A stretch of DNA of 64,000 bases from Gudongella sp964575895 (GTDB lineage Bacteria; Bacillota; Clostridia; Tissierellales; Tissierellaceae), in contig CAZNTE010000014.1 in assembly GCA_964575895.1 (NCBI GenBank), forward strand, positions 1 through 64,000, read 5' to 3'. The notes beneath the pieces were generated by a model. That model was not told where the DNA came from, made no database searches, and saw only the letters and a program-made list of their open reading frames with translations. Positions 1-9,429 of this stretch are shown here, one piece after another. Both the position numbers and the translations under genes were made by a program. How positions within the stretch are numbered: position 1 is the stretch's first letter; each line of letters opens with the position of its first letter.

Positions 1-55
1 GAGCATCGCCTTGCCAAGGCGAGGGTCGCGAGTTCGAATCTCGTCTTCCGCTCCA
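1..55 (+). tRNA. tRNA-Gly (GCC), 5' truncated by window edge
   Basis: The anticodon stem-loop with loop TTGCCAA (anticodon GCC), the T-arm TTCGAATC and an encoded CCA end at 53-55 are all visible. The acceptor 5' strand and most of the D-arm lie before base 1. Confidence 0.93.
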
Positions 56-197
56 GATTTGATTAACCGAAGAAAGAGATTTCTTCTTTTTTTATGCTTT
101 AAAAGCCAGATAATATGGAAAAGAAGATCCAAAAATATTGCAAAATAGGCTAAAATATATTATACTAAGTAAGTGGCAAAACAATATAATTACTTAT

Positions 198-271
198 GCG
201 GGTGTAGCTCAGTGGTAGAGCCCCAGCCTTCCAAGCTGGTTGCGAGGGTCCGATTCCCTTCACCCGCTCCA
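198..271 (+). tRNA. tRNA-Gly (TCC)
   Basis: Complete cloverleaf: the acceptor GCGGGTG pairs with CACCCGC, the D-arm reads GCTCAGTGGTAGAGC, the anticodon loop is CTTCCAA (anticodon TCC), the T-arm is present and CCA is encoded. With the preceding tRNA-Gly(GCC) it forms a small glycine tRNA cluster. Confidence 0.95.
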
Positions 272-307
272 ATTTTTTTTATAAGACAATTTAAGACACT
301 AGAAATT

Positions 308-337
308 AAACCTCTTCTATATGGATGAGGTTTTTTT
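308..337 (+). terminator. Intrinsic terminator of the tRNA-Gly cluster
   Basis: AAACCTC and GAGGTTT form a stem directly followed by a T-run. It ends the rightward tRNA transcript. Confidence 0.75.
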
Positions 338-393
338 ATTTCTTATCTATGACAAGCTATCATTTATTAGTAGAAGAGAGGAAAGTAGGATTT

Positions 394-427
394 GAGATGA
401 ACATCTTCTTTAAAAGGAGTTCATCTC
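394..427 (-). terminator. Stem-loop after ilvA, possible terminator
   Basis: A perfect 9-bp inverted repeat (GAGATGAAC / GTTCATCTC) lies just past the ilvA stop codon. No clear U-tract follows on the minus strand, so termination is only probable. Confidence 0.4.
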
Positions 428-435
428 TATATATT

Positions 436-1680
436 CTAGTATACTCTATTGACCTTATATCCATTCTTATTTAAAGCTAATATTATTTCATCTATATGCA
501 TATGACCATTAGTTTCAACTGTTACCTCCAATTGTACATTTACATATCTGTCTGTAGCTTTGAATTGGTTGTGGTCAAGTTTTATTACATTTGCCTTCTT
601 TTCTGCAAGTATTTCTGAAATCTTAAGTAACTGACCTGGTACATCAGGGAGATCTACACTAAAACAGAAGATTCTTCCTCTTGAAATCAATCCTCTATTT
701 ATCATGGATGATATGGTTACAACATCTATATTTCCTCCACTTATTACACTTACAATCTTCTTATTGCTAACTGTGAGCTTTTTAAGGGCTGCCAAGGTTA
801 AAACACCAGCTGTTTCAGCTATAAGCTTGTGCTTGTCGATTAACATGAGTACAGCCTCCATTACTTCCTTTTCAGATACCGTTACAATACCATCTACATA
901 GTCTTGGACAATCTCAAAAGTAAGAGTCCCAGGTCTTTTAACGGCCACACCTTCTGCAGATGTTTGAATCTTATCTAAGCTACAGACCATACCTTTATTA
1001 AGAGAATTCTTCATGGTCATTGCACCCTCAGGTTCAACTCCTATAACCCTTATGTTAGGATTAACTGATTTTACCGCCAGAGCTATTCCAGCCACTAGAC
1101 CTCCTCCACCAACTGGTACAAGGATTTCATCCACATCCTTGAGTTCCTCAATTATTTCCAGTCCTATGGTACCTTGACCACAAATTACATCGTAGTCATT
1201 GAATGGATGTATAAATTCTCTGCCTTCACTTTCTGCAATCTCAAGAGCCTTTTCATAGGCATCATCATATATATCACCGTGAATTACAATATGGGACCCA
1301 TGAGCTTTGGTTGATTCAATCTTTATTAGAGGTGTAACTGAAGGCATGACTATTTTCGATGATATTCCCAATGATTTTGCAGAATATGCAACTCCTTGTG
1401 CATGATTCCCAGCAGAAGATGCAACTATTCCTTTATTCCTTACTGATTCCGGAAGATTTGCAATCTTATTATATGCTCCTCGGATTTTGAAAGAACCTGT
1501 AAATTGAAGGTTTTCAGGTTTTAGATAAACCTTGTTGCCACATTCATTACTAAAAAAATCACTGCAAATCAGTTCGGTTTTATTGATTACATTTTTTAGA
1601 GTATCACATGCTTTTCTGATATCTTCTCCTGCTTCCATAAGACTAATTTTTTGCAGTGCTTTTGCTGTTGATGTATTCAA
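436..1680 (-). CDS. ilvA: Threonine ammonia-lyase (threonine dehydratase)
   Basis: This PLP enzyme deaminates L-threonine to 2-oxobutyrate, the first committed step towards isoleucine or a route of threonine catabolism. The 414-residue length fits the short-form family. The PLP-lysine motif (SFKIRGAYN) is near residue 62 and the glycine-rich phosphate loop (VGGGGL) near 190. The last ~80 residues form an ACT-like domain (VDLPDVPGQL). The start is TTG, preceded by AGGAGGG. An isoleucine-type T-box leader lies directly upstream, which favours an anabolic, isoleucine-repressed role over a purely catabolic one. ilvD is close by on the same strand but is not in the same operon. Confidence 0.93.
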   Translation of the reverse strand: MNTSTAKALQKISLMEAGEDIRKACDTLKNVINKTELICSDFFSNECGNKVYLKPENLQFTGSFKIRGAYNKIANLPESVRNKGIVASSAGNHAQGVAYSAKSLGISSKIVMPSVTPLIKIESTKAHGSHIVIHGDIYDDAYEKALEIAESEGREFIHPFNDYDVICGQGTIGLEIIEELKDVDEILVPVGGGGLVAGIALAVKSVNPNIRVIGVEPEGAMTMKNSLNKGMVCSLDKIQTSAEGVAVKRPGTLTFEIVQDYVDGIVTVSEKEVMEAVLMLIDKHKLIAETAGVLTLAALKKLTVSNKKIVSVISGGNIDVVTISSMINRGLISRGRIFCFSVDLPDVPGQLLKISEILAEKKANVIKLDHNQFKATDRYVNVQLEVTVETNGHMHIDEIILALNKNGYKVNRVY

Positions 1681-1708
1681 ATTATCCCTCCTAAAAATAA
1701 GTATAAAA

Positions 1709-1736
1709 AAACCGCCTCTTTTTCAAGAGGCGGTTT
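1709..1736 (-). terminator. T-box terminator hairpin
   Basis: AAACCGCCTCTT pairs with AAGAGGCGGTTT around a 4-nt loop, followed on the minus strand by a run of T. It competes with the antiterminator formed by the T-box core just upstream. Confidence 0.9.
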
Positions 1737-1908
1737 ATCCGCGGTACCACTTCAATTGCTCATACGAGCCACTTTATCAGTTCAAACAAACCTAAATCAA
1801 TAACGAGATTAGTCGTCGCCTCTTACATTAATTCAGAAGCGATCCCCCAGAGTGATTTATGAAGTGAATCCAATATCGGTTCCCAGCGTACACCGACTCT
1901 CTTTAATT
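1709..1908 (-). promoter_or_regulatory. T-box leader with isoleucine (ATC) specifier, upstream of ilvA
   Basis: Reading the minus strand, stem I carries GAGAGTC pairing with ACTCT, and the triplet ATC (1856-1854) lies just before the 3' strand, where the specifier codon belongs. The conserved T-box core GTGGTACCGCGG is at 1739-1752. Its TGGT bulge would pair with an ACCA tRNA end, fitting tRNA-Ile with discriminator A. A strong terminator follows. Known T-box mechanism: uncharged tRNA stabilises the antiterminator. Isoleucine shortage is therefore inferred to switch on ilvA. Confidence 0.9.
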
Positions 1909-2175
1909 GGGATTTCAAGACACATTTCTCCGGCTAAGGAAGTATGTAAATTAAATATTATTCTAAGGGTTTACTTTACTTTTGTCAAGACAAATAGTGT
2001 TTGTATTTAGATTCAAACTGAACAGTATATTTTTCTAGTTTTGGTAGGATTTTAAATCTAATGAAATAGGTAATCCATTAAGAAGGCTGTTAAAGCAATA
2101 TGGGCTTAAATTCATCTACAACTTGACTATTTAAAATAGATTCCTTCAAAGAGGGGAGGAGTATCCTATAACATT

Positions 2176-3819
2176 TTACTCCTGACTGTTTTTCCTGTAC
2201 TCATTGGGAGTCATGCCAACATGTTTTTTGAAAATACTTGTAAAGTAGCTGTTATTCTTATAACCTACCTTTGAAGATACATCTAGAACCTTCATACGAG
2301 TATTTTTAAGAAGTAATTTTGCCTCTTCAATTCTAAGTACCTGAATGTATTCGCTGAAGGATATGCCATTTTTATCATTAAATAGTGAGCTAAGGTAATT
2401 GGGGCTTATGAAGAATCTCTCTGCAACCATATTAAGATTAAGATCCTCTCTAAAATGAGACTGGATATATAGATTTATATTATCTATAAGTTCCATCCCG
2501 CTTGCCTGGATGGCTTTATTATATGCTCCTACACAATCTAAGGCAAACATCTCTAGAATATCCCATGGATTTTCTCTGGTATAACCATGGATATATTTTT
2601 CATAGTTTTTTCTAATAGATGCTATAAGTTCAACATTCTTAAGAGGTCTTAAGGCGGTCCTGGAAAGGACTACAAGCATCTCTCTAACGATGGACCATCC
2701 ATTATACTTATCATCTCTAAATACATCAATGGAGTCTTTGATTGTCACTTCATCCATGTTTAAAATGGAATTTTCAAGTATGATTTCCAACTCATAGGGA
2801 TAAACAATATCCTTACCTCCACTAGAGTCCCCTGTAAAAATTCTCTCGTTTAGGATTCTGTGATTTGCCTTTTTAAGGGCATCCTTTAGTTTTAGCTTTT
2901 CTATTACACTACTTAGAATCTCATTATCCTTTTCCATCAATTCCTTTTCCATTATTCTTCTTTGTAGCATTTCCTGGATGAACTCACTGGCGATTGCAAG
3001 ATGTTCGTGTATTACATAGGTCCTGCTCTTGATTATATAGGGAACTTCTTTGTATTTCTTCCATAAAAGGTCATACTCCATATGAACCATTTTGCTAAGA
3101 ACATCTAAAATCTTTTCAATATTTTTTGATTCTGCTAGGACGAATCTATCACTTCTAATATATCCCAAGATATTTTCATTTACTGATATGGGGGTCCTAA
3201 GTTCAACAAGATCATAGTTACATTTGCATATTGAATCAAGTAGGTGACTAGAGATTTCCATTCCAAATTGTTTCATGCTACATTGGTTTACCTGCAGGCA
3301 GATCTTGCAAAACTCATTTTCTTCCTTACCATCCACAAGTCTTGTATTGTCTTTTTCAAATAGGAATATATCCATTTTAAGAAGCTCTGAAAGCTGATCT
3401 TCAATACTAGATAGCATTTCCAGGGGAATGATGTCATTAATAGCACTGTCTATTGGAAGTGAGGATTGTCTCTCCAATTGCATTAATCTTATGGGAACAT
3501 ATATAGCGTAAAGCACCAGATCATCATTGCCTGTATTAATAACCTCGTGCTCTGAGAAAGGCTTTATGTAAATTAGCATAGATGGGCTTATTTTTTCCTG
3601 TCTACCATCTAGATAAAAACATCCGCTTCCTCGTTCCACGAAGAAGAGTTGTTCTTCTCCCAGATGAAAATGCTTTTCCTGCCTACATCCTGGATAAATT
3701 ATAACCTGGGCTACACTAAGGCGTAAATGTGGTGACTCTACAGGTTCATGTAGCCATGAGATTTCACCCCACTGAAAGAATTGTTTATCATATTTATTCA
3801 TATTTTCTAGTAAATTCAT
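2176..3819 (-). CDS. AraC-family regulator with cupin and PocR-like sensor domains
   Basis: The 547-residue protein has three parts. Residues ~35-110 form a cupin-type sensor (GCRQEKHFHLGEEQ, then GSGCFYLDG). Residues ~160-240 resemble the PocR ligand-sensing domain with clustered cysteines (FCKIC, CSMKQ, CKC). The C-terminal ~100 residues are a double helix-turn-helix AraC domain ending in GMTPNEYRK. A GAGGT ribosome site precedes ATG 3819. It lies beyond the BASS-transporter terminator, so it is probably transcribed on its own. Its target is not evident. The adjacent ilvD-transporter pair is the obvious candidate, by position only. Confidence 0.85.
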   Translation of the reverse strand: MNLLENMNKYDKQFFQWGEISWLHEPVESPHLRLSVAQVIIYPGCRQEKHFHLGEEQLFFVERGSGCFYLDGRQEKISPSMLIYIKPFSEHEVINTGNDDLVLYAIYVPIRLMQLERQSSLPIDSAINDIIPLEMLSSIEDQLSELLKMDIFLFEKDNTRLVDGKEENEFCKICLQVNQCSMKQFGMEISSHLLDSICKCNYDLVELRTPISVNENILGYIRSDRFVLAESKNIEKILDVLSKMVHMEYDLLWKKYKEVPYIIKSRTYVIHEHLAIASEFIQEMLQRRIMEKELMEKDNEILSSVIEKLKLKDALKKANHRILNERIFTGDSSGGKDIVYPYELEIILENSILNMDEVTIKDSIDVFRDDKYNGWSIVREMLVVLSRTALRPLKNVELIASIRKNYEKYIHGYTRENPWDILEMFALDCVGAYNKAIQASGMELIDNINLYIQSHFREDLNLNMVAERFFISPNYLSSLFNDKNGISFSEYIQVLRIEEAKLLLKNTRMKVLDVSSKVGYKNNSYFTSIFKKHVGMTPNEYRKNSQE

Positions 3820-3878
3820 TATTTTACCTCACTTGTCTTATCATATAAATCCTTATCCATATAATATATTTCAGACAA

Positions 3879-3906
3879 GAAAAAAGCAAACCCTTTTTGG
3901 ATTTGC
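3879..3906 (-). terminator. Terminator of the ilvD-BASS operon
   Basis: On the minus strand GCAAATCC pairs with GGGTTTGC around AAAAA, followed by a T-run. It lies 25 nt past the transporter stop codon and separates that operon from the AraC gene. Confidence 0.8.
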
Positions 3907-3930
3907 CTTCTATTTATACATGAACTTAAA

Positions 3931-4902
3931 TTATTTTATATCAACCTGAGCCTTTAATTCCTTGTTTTCCATGGATTTTGCTATCCAAGCGAAGACTGCC
4001 CCTGACACATTATGCCAAGCACTGAATAAGGCTCCTGGAACTGCTGCAAGGGGCATAGCTGCAAATTGACTTGCTGCTAATGATGTTGCCAGACCAGAGT
4101 TTTGCATTCCAACTTCAACTGCAATTGTTATGCTCTTTCTTCTATCCATGCCTGTAAGTTTACCTATAGCTAAACCAAGTAGATAACCCAGTACATTATG
4201 AAGTACAACTACAACTACAATAAGTCCAAATGAAGCTATTATTCTTTCCTTGTTACCACCAATTACACCACCAACTATACAAGCTATAGCAATGGATGAA
4301 ACTGCTGGAAGGTAATCTTCTAACACATCAGCCTTATCCTTAATCAAGGACTTGATTATCAAGCCAAGAGCTATTGGTAGGATAACCACCTGAATAATAC
4401 TAATGAACATTCCCACTGGACTAAAGGCTACTGTCTGCTTGATTAAGAGATATGTAATGGCAGGGGTCAGTATGGGAGCAAGTAGGGTTGAAACAGTTGT
4501 CATAGCCACTGATAGGGCAACATCTCCTCCTGCCATATAGGATATAACATTTGAAGAAGTTCCTCCAGGACAGGTACCAACTAGAACAACTCCCACCATT
4601 AGGGCCTCTTCCAGTCCAAAGGCTTTTGCCAATACAAATGCCAATAGAGGCATGATTGTAAATTGAGCTACGGTTCCCTTAAGGATATCCAAGGGTCTTT
4701 TTAGAACAATCTTGAAGTCTTCAATATTAAGTGTCATACCCATACCAAACATGATTATTCCTAAAAGAATAGTAATTACTGATTGTCCAAATAACTGGGA
4801 TGTAACCCATTTAAATAATCCAGGCTCAAGAAAAGCCAAAAGCATAAACACTATTATTACGATTCCAAAGTATTTTGAAATCAATTTAGCAACATTTTTC
4901 AC
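3931..4902 (-). CDS. Bile acid:sodium symporter (BASS) family transporter
   Basis: This 323-residue integral membrane protein has about ten hydrophobic helices. It carries BASS hallmarks: a GTCPGGTSSNV motif near residue 108 and EVGMQNSGLA near 264, which form the sodium/substrate crossover in this fold. The start is GTG, immediately after the ilvD stop with no gap, and its GGGAGG ribosome site lies inside the last ilvD codons, so translation is probably coupled. Bacterial BASS proteins move organic anions; PanS of Salmonella, for example, carries ketopantoate. Coupling to ilvD suggests a branched 2-oxo acid or hydroxy acid as substrate, which is inference only. Confidence 0.88.
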   Translation of the reverse strand: MKNVAKLISKYFGIVIIVFMLLAFLEPGLFKWVTSQLFGQSVITILLGIIMFGMGMTLNIEDFKIVLKRPLDILKGTVAQFTIMPLLAFVLAKAFGLEEALMVGVVLVGTCPGGTSSNVISYMAGGDVALSVAMTTVSTLLAPILTPAITYLLIKQTVAFSPVGMFISIIQVVILPIALGLIIKSLIKDKADVLEDYLPAVSSIAIACIVGGVIGGNKERIIASFGLIVVVVVLHNVLGYLLGLAIGKLTGMDRRKSITIAVEVGMQNSGLATSLAASQFAAMPLAAVPGALFSAWHNVSGAVFAWIAKSMENKELKAQVDIK

Positions 4903-6591
4903 TTAATAACCTCCCTTATTTTTTGGTACTTCTAGAATTGCACCTCTATTTCCTGATGTTACCATGGATGCATATCTTGCCAGGTAACCTGTTGTTATCT
5001 TAGGCTCTCTTGGAGTCCATTTACTTCTTCTATCTTGTAACTCCTCTTCAGAAACATCCATGTTTATGGTGTTGGCATCAATATCTATCTTAATGATGTC
5101 CCCCTCTTGTACAAGGGCAATATTTCCACCCACTGCAGCTTCAGGGGATACATGGCCAATGGATGCTCCTCTTGATGCTCCACTGAAACGACCATCTGTA
5201 ATAAGAGCCACTGTACTATCAAGCTTCATTCCAGCAATAGCTGAAGTAGGGTTAAGCATTTCTCTCATTCCCGGTCCACCTTTTGGACCCTCATATCTTA
5301 TAACAACAACATCTCCTGAAATGATTTTACCACCTTTGATGGCTTCAATTGCATCTTCTTCACAGTCAAAGACCCTGGCTGGACCTTCATGTTTCATCAT
5401 TTCTGGTAGGACTGCGGATCTTTTAACAACACATGAATCTGGTGCCAAATTGCCCTTAAGTACTGCAATTCCACCTGTTTCACTGTAGGGGCTCTCAATA
5501 GGTCTGATGACACTGTGGTCTCTATTATATGAACCTTTGATATTTTCTTCAACTGTTTTACCTGTACAGGTAATCAGGTCGGTTTTAATAAGGTTCTTCT
5601 TTAAGAGTTCGTTCATAACGGCATAAACTCCACCTGCTTCATCAAGATCTTCAATATATGTATGACCTGCAGGAGCCAGATGACAAAGATTTGGGGTTTT
5701 AGCACTGATTTCATTTGCAATATCAAGATTTAAATCCACGCCTGCTTCATGGGCAATTGCTGGAAGGTGAAGCATGCTGTTGGTACTGCAACCCAAGGCC
5801 ATATCCACAGCAAGAGCATTCATAAATGCATCTTCAGTCATTATATCCCTTGGCTTGATATCCTTTCTCACAAGGTCCATAATTTGCATCCCTGCATGTT
5901 TAGCAAGTTGTATTCTTGCTGAATAAACAGCTGGAATAGTACCATTACCCTTAAGACCCATCCCAAGAACTTCCGTTAGGCAGTTCATGCTGTTTGCAGT
6001 GTACATTCCTGAACATGATCCACATGTGGGGCATGCCTTTCTTTCAAATTCCTCTACCATTTCAAGGGACATATCTCCTGATGCATAGGAACCAACAGCT
6101 TCAAAAACTGATGAAAGACTGGTCTTTTTGCCACCAACACGACCTGCTAGCATGGGGCCGCCGCTTACAAATATTGTTGGAATGTTTACTCTGGCTGCAG
6201 CCATTAAAAGTCCTGGAACATTCTTGTCACAGTTTGGTACCATAACAAGAGCATCAAATCCGTGAGCTAGTGCCATTGCCTCAGTTGAATCAGCTATCAG
6301 ATCTCTTGTTACCAATGAATACTTCATTCCCTGATGTCCCATGGCTATCCCATCACAAACTGCTATGGCGGGGAATACCATAGGTGTTCCACCAGCAGCA
6401 GCTACTCCAAGTTTTACTGCATCTACAATTTTGTCCAGATTCATATGTCCTGGAACAATTTCATTATAGGAACTGACAATACCTACTAAAGGCTTGCTCA
6501 TTTCTTCTTCAGTCATTCCAAGTGCATTGAATAGAGATCTGTGGGGAGCCTGTTGGACACCTTTTTTTACAGAATCACTTCTCATTCTCAT
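4903..6591 (-). CDS. ilvD: Dihydroxy-acid dehydratase
   Basis: The enzyme converts 2,3-dihydroxy-isovalerate and 2,3-dihydroxy-3-methylvalerate to 2-oxo acids in valine and isoleucine synthesis. The 562 residues match family length. Fe-S ligand motifs are intact: CDKNVPG near residue 120 and CPTCGSCSGMYTA near 192. GRFSGASRG near 465 is the conserved active-site segment. Two ATGs (6591 and 6585) are both possible starts after AAAGGA. It is operonic with the BASS transporter. No other ilv genes are present, so it may be a stand-alone copy. Confidence 0.96.
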   Translation of the reverse strand: MRMRSDSVKKGVQQAPHRSLFNALGMTEEEMSKPLVGIVSSYNEIVPGHMNLDKIVDAVKLGVAAAGGTPMVFPAIAVCDGIAMGHQGMKYSLVTRDLIADSTEAMALAHGFDALVMVPNCDKNVPGLLMAAARVNIPTIFVSGGPMLAGRVGGKKTSLSSVFEAVGSYASGDMSLEMVEEFERKACPTCGSCSGMYTANSMNCLTEVLGMGLKGNGTIPAVYSARIQLAKHAGMQIMDLVRKDIKPRDIMTEDAFMNALAVDMALGCSTNSMLHLPAIAHEAGVDLNLDIANEISAKTPNLCHLAPAGHTYIEDLDEAGGVYAVMNELLKKNLIKTDLITCTGKTVEENIKGSYNRDHSVIRPIESPYSETGGIAVLKGNLAPDSCVVKRSAVLPEMMKHEGPARVFDCEEDAIEAIKGGKIISGDVVVIRYEGPKGGPGMREMLNPTSAIAGMKLDSTVALITDGRFSGASRGASIGHVSPEAAVGGNIALVQEGDIIKIDIDANTINMDVSEEELQDRRSKWTPREPKITTGYLARYASMVTSGNRGAILEVPKNKGGY

Positions 6592-7262
6592 TCATTCCTT
6601 TCTTAAGACAAATTAAGGGTTTCTTGATCAATTCAAATACAATAGTCAGAAAATAGACATATTTTTAAATATTCCCTTATATCAGTATATTACTATTTTC
6701 TTATAAATAATCATTCAATTAATAACAGAAAACATTGAATCGATTATATAAATAAATTAACATACATATAAAAATATTACACTGGATAAATAGCTAGTAA
6801 ATAATCTAATTGAATATACATTTAAACCCTTACCTGCCTAATCTCATGACAGTATATTAAAGTCTGAATCCAAATACAAGTACAAGACCATGGGTGGGAT
6901 AACTCTAATTTTAAGTATTGGTTTAATTACATGCAGTTACGGTTAGATTTCTATTTTTAATGGGCTTTTGTAATTATATATTCAGTTTGATTATTACCTA
7001 TATGTGGGAATTTTAGAATATTAAAATACGATTATTGTCTGGGTAATATGTAAGAATCAAGGCTTAGATAATTTACTAGAGGATTGTGGTGTTGCATAAA
7101 AAACATTAATGTACTATAGCAATAATAAGGTGACTTAATACAGTATAAAATTTCGATGATTAGAGATTAATTTCTTTTATGGATTTTTTATATTTATTTC
7201 TTCTTTAACAGGAATTTTACTTAAAAATTATCAGTTATTAAATGAATAAATAGGGTGATAAG
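6592..7262. other. Intergenic region between divergent ilvD and moaD-like/AOR operons
   Basis: About 670 bp of very AT-rich DNA that must hold the promoters of both divergent operons. No convincing gene, riboswitch or long inverted repeat was recognised. A TTGTGGTGTTGCA stretch near 7085-7097 faintly recalls a sigma-54 -24/-12 site, but the spacing is off by one. Confidence 0.5.
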
Positions 7263-7487
7263 ATGATTGTTAATGTAAATGGAGCATTTTTTAAGAAGGA
7301 TGGAAAACCAAGAGAGTTATTTATTAATATTGAAAAAGAAATGACCATAAATGAGGTAGTTGATATTTTAAATATTGAACATATTGGATATGCAGTATTT
7401 TATATTAATGATAGATTTGCAACTATTAATGACCTGGTTAAGGATAGTGATACACTTACTATATTACCATTAATAGATGGAGGTTAA
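7263..7487 (+). CDS. MoaD/ThiS-like sulfur-carrier protein of an AOR operon
   Basis: This 74-residue beta-grasp protein ends in the di-glycine tail (LIDGG) needed for adenylation and thiocarboxylation. An AGGGTG ribosome site precedes the ATG. It sits 34 nt before the aldehyde:ferredoxin oxidoreductase gene. MoaD-like genes commonly accompany AORs and supply dithiolene sulfur for the tungsto/molybdopterin cofactor, so that role is likely here. A ThiS role in thiamine synthesis is less likely because no thi genes are nearby. Confidence 0.85.
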   Translation: MIVNVNGAFFKKDGKPRELFINIEKEMTINEVVDILNIEHIGYAVFYINDRFATINDLVKDSDTLTILPLIDGG

Positions 7488-7521
7488 TTATAGGAGTAAT
7501 TAATAAGTTAGGAGGGATATT

Positions 7522-9393
7522 GTGGCAAAGGGATTTTGTGGTAAAATTCTAAAGGTTGACCTGACAACTGGAAATCAGGAAGTAATGGAATTAGATGAAT
7601 CACTTATGCGTAAGTATATGGGTGGTAAAGGCCTGATCGCATATTACATGAAAGAGAAGTTGGAAGAATTAGGTGAAGAGGCTATAAAGAGTAATGATCT
7701 TTACCTTTTAACAGGAGTAATGTCGGGAATACCCAATGCTGGAACATCAAGGCTTGTTATGGGGGCTTTTTCGCCACTAACAGGAGGCTTTGGGATATCA
7801 GAATCGGGAGGATTCATTGCTGCTGAACTTAAGAAGGCAGGCTGGGATGGAATCATCCTAACAGGAGAATCCAAGAAACCAGTATACATCCACATACATA
7901 ATGACAAGGTTGAATTATTGGATGCAACTCATTTGTGGGGGAAGGGTATTGGAGAAACCAATGACCTTATAAAGAAGGAAAAGAATAACTCCAATTTAAA
8001 ATTTTCTCAGATTGGACCAGCAGGGGAGAATCAGGTTCCTTATGCTTGTGTAATTAATGATTTGAAGCATGCATGTGGAAGAAATGGTATAGGAACTGTT
8101 ATGGGTTCCAAGAAAGTCAAAGCCATAGCGGTTTATGGCACAAGTAAAATTGAGTTTTATGACTCCAAAAATATAATCGATATCAGCAAATGGTATGCTG
8201 GATACTTTAAGGACAATCCACTATCAAATGGTCTCTACCTGTATGGAACGGCAGCAGGTGTTGTACCTAATCATAAGGCTGGTATTCTTCCAACTAGAAA
8301 CTTCAGAGATGGAAGCTTTGAAGGAGCTGAAAAGCTTTCTGGGGAGCTTATGGCTGATACTATTCTCATCAGGAGAGAAGGCTGTTTTGCTTGTCCTGTA
8401 TGATGCAAAAGAGTGGTTGAAGTTACGAGGGATGACTTAAATATAAATCCTAAATTTGGTGGACCTGAATATGAAACTATTGGAGCAATGGGTTCCCTTT
8501 GTGGTATCGATAATCTAGAGATAGTAGCTAAGGCTCATGAAGTATGTAATGACTTAGGTATTGATACTATTTCAACTGGGGTTTCCATAGCCTTTGCCAT
8601 GGAATGTTTTGAGAAGGGAATACTAAGTAAAGAGGATACTAATGGAGTGGATCTAAGTTTTGGTAATGAAGATGTGCTTATTGATATGATTAATCAAATA
8701 GTTGAAAGAAAAGGCATAGGAGAATTGTTGTCCAAGGGCACCAAGGAAGCAGCTAGAATTTTAGGGAATGGTGCAGAAAAATATGCAATGCATGTTAAAG
8801 GGCAGGAGTTGCCAATGCATGATCCTAGAGGAAAAGTTGGGGTAGGCCTTGGATATTCAGTATCTCCAACTGGAGCTGACCATATGCAAGCTGCACATGA
8901 TACCATGTTGGCAGGTGAGGGACCAATATTAGAAGCTTCTAAAGTTTTAGGAATACTTGAACCTGTTGGTGCAGTGGAATATGGTCAAAAGAAGGCAGAT
9001 TTATACAGTAAACTTGAAAAATGGTGGAGTTTCCTTAATATGGCAGGGGTATGCGACTTTATACCTGCACCTAGAGGATCTTTCCCTATAGAAAAGCTTA
9101 TGGATTTACTTAATTCAGCAACTGGATGGGATGTAAGCGTTGACGAAGCCATGGAAGTTGGAGAAAGAGGAATAAATATGGCTAGAATGCTAAATTACCA
9201 ACTGGGACTTGACCTTAGCACGGAAGATTTACCTGAAAGATTATATCAACCTCTGGAGAATGGAGCTAAAAAGGGTGTCACCATGGATAGAGAAAAATTT
9301 ATAGACATGAGAAATCACTATTTTGAAATTATGGGTTGGGATGAGAATGGAAAGCCAAGAGAAGCTACTTTGAGAAGGCTTGAAATTCATTAA
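7522..9393 (+). CDS. Aldehyde:ferredoxin oxidoreductase, probable selenoprotein (in-frame TGA at 8401)
   Basis: Read through one in-frame TGA, this is a full-length 623-residue AOR that interconverts aldehydes and carboxylates with ferredoxin at a tungsten- or molybdenum-bispterin centre. The N-terminal half has the family start (GFCGKILKVDLT) and GTSRLVMGAFSPL. The cluster motif reads C-F-A-C-P-V-(TGA)-C-K-R, so the three cysteines flank the TGA at codon 294. The C-terminal half (GPEYETIGAMGS, LCGIDN, GVGLGYSVSPTG) continues in the same frame with no other damage, and the distal cysteine is kept (AGVCDF). A hairpin resembling a bacterial SECIS follows the TGA. GTG start after GGAGGG. The alternative is a recent nonsense mutation or a base error. 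No sel genes lie in the window. Confidence 0.82.
8404..8442 (+). promoter_or_regulatory. Putative bacterial SECIS hairpin
   Basis: Downstream of TGA 8401-8403, AAGTTA (8420-8425) pairs with TGACTT (8433-8438, one G-U), closing a 7-nt loop with G at its second position (8427). A G-A mismatch and three more weak pairs extend the stem. The loop G lies about 24 nt past the TGA. A G among the first two loop bases at this distance is a known feature of bacterial SECIS elements. The stem is short, so the call is tentative. Confidence 0.5.
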
Positions 9394-9429
9394 GATATTT
9401 AATATAAAACATTAAGGGAGGAAGAAAGG

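Noticed and set aside
7080..7100. Sigma-54 promoter for the AOR operon
   Set aside because: GG and GC are 11 rather than 10 bases apart and no sigma-54 activator gene is nearby.
8401..8412. Two separate AOR genes or a frameshifted pseudogene
   Set aside because: Both halves are in the same frame, the motif is continuous across the TGA, and no ribosome site or start suits a second gene. Read-through is the simpler reading, though a point nonsense mutation remains possible.
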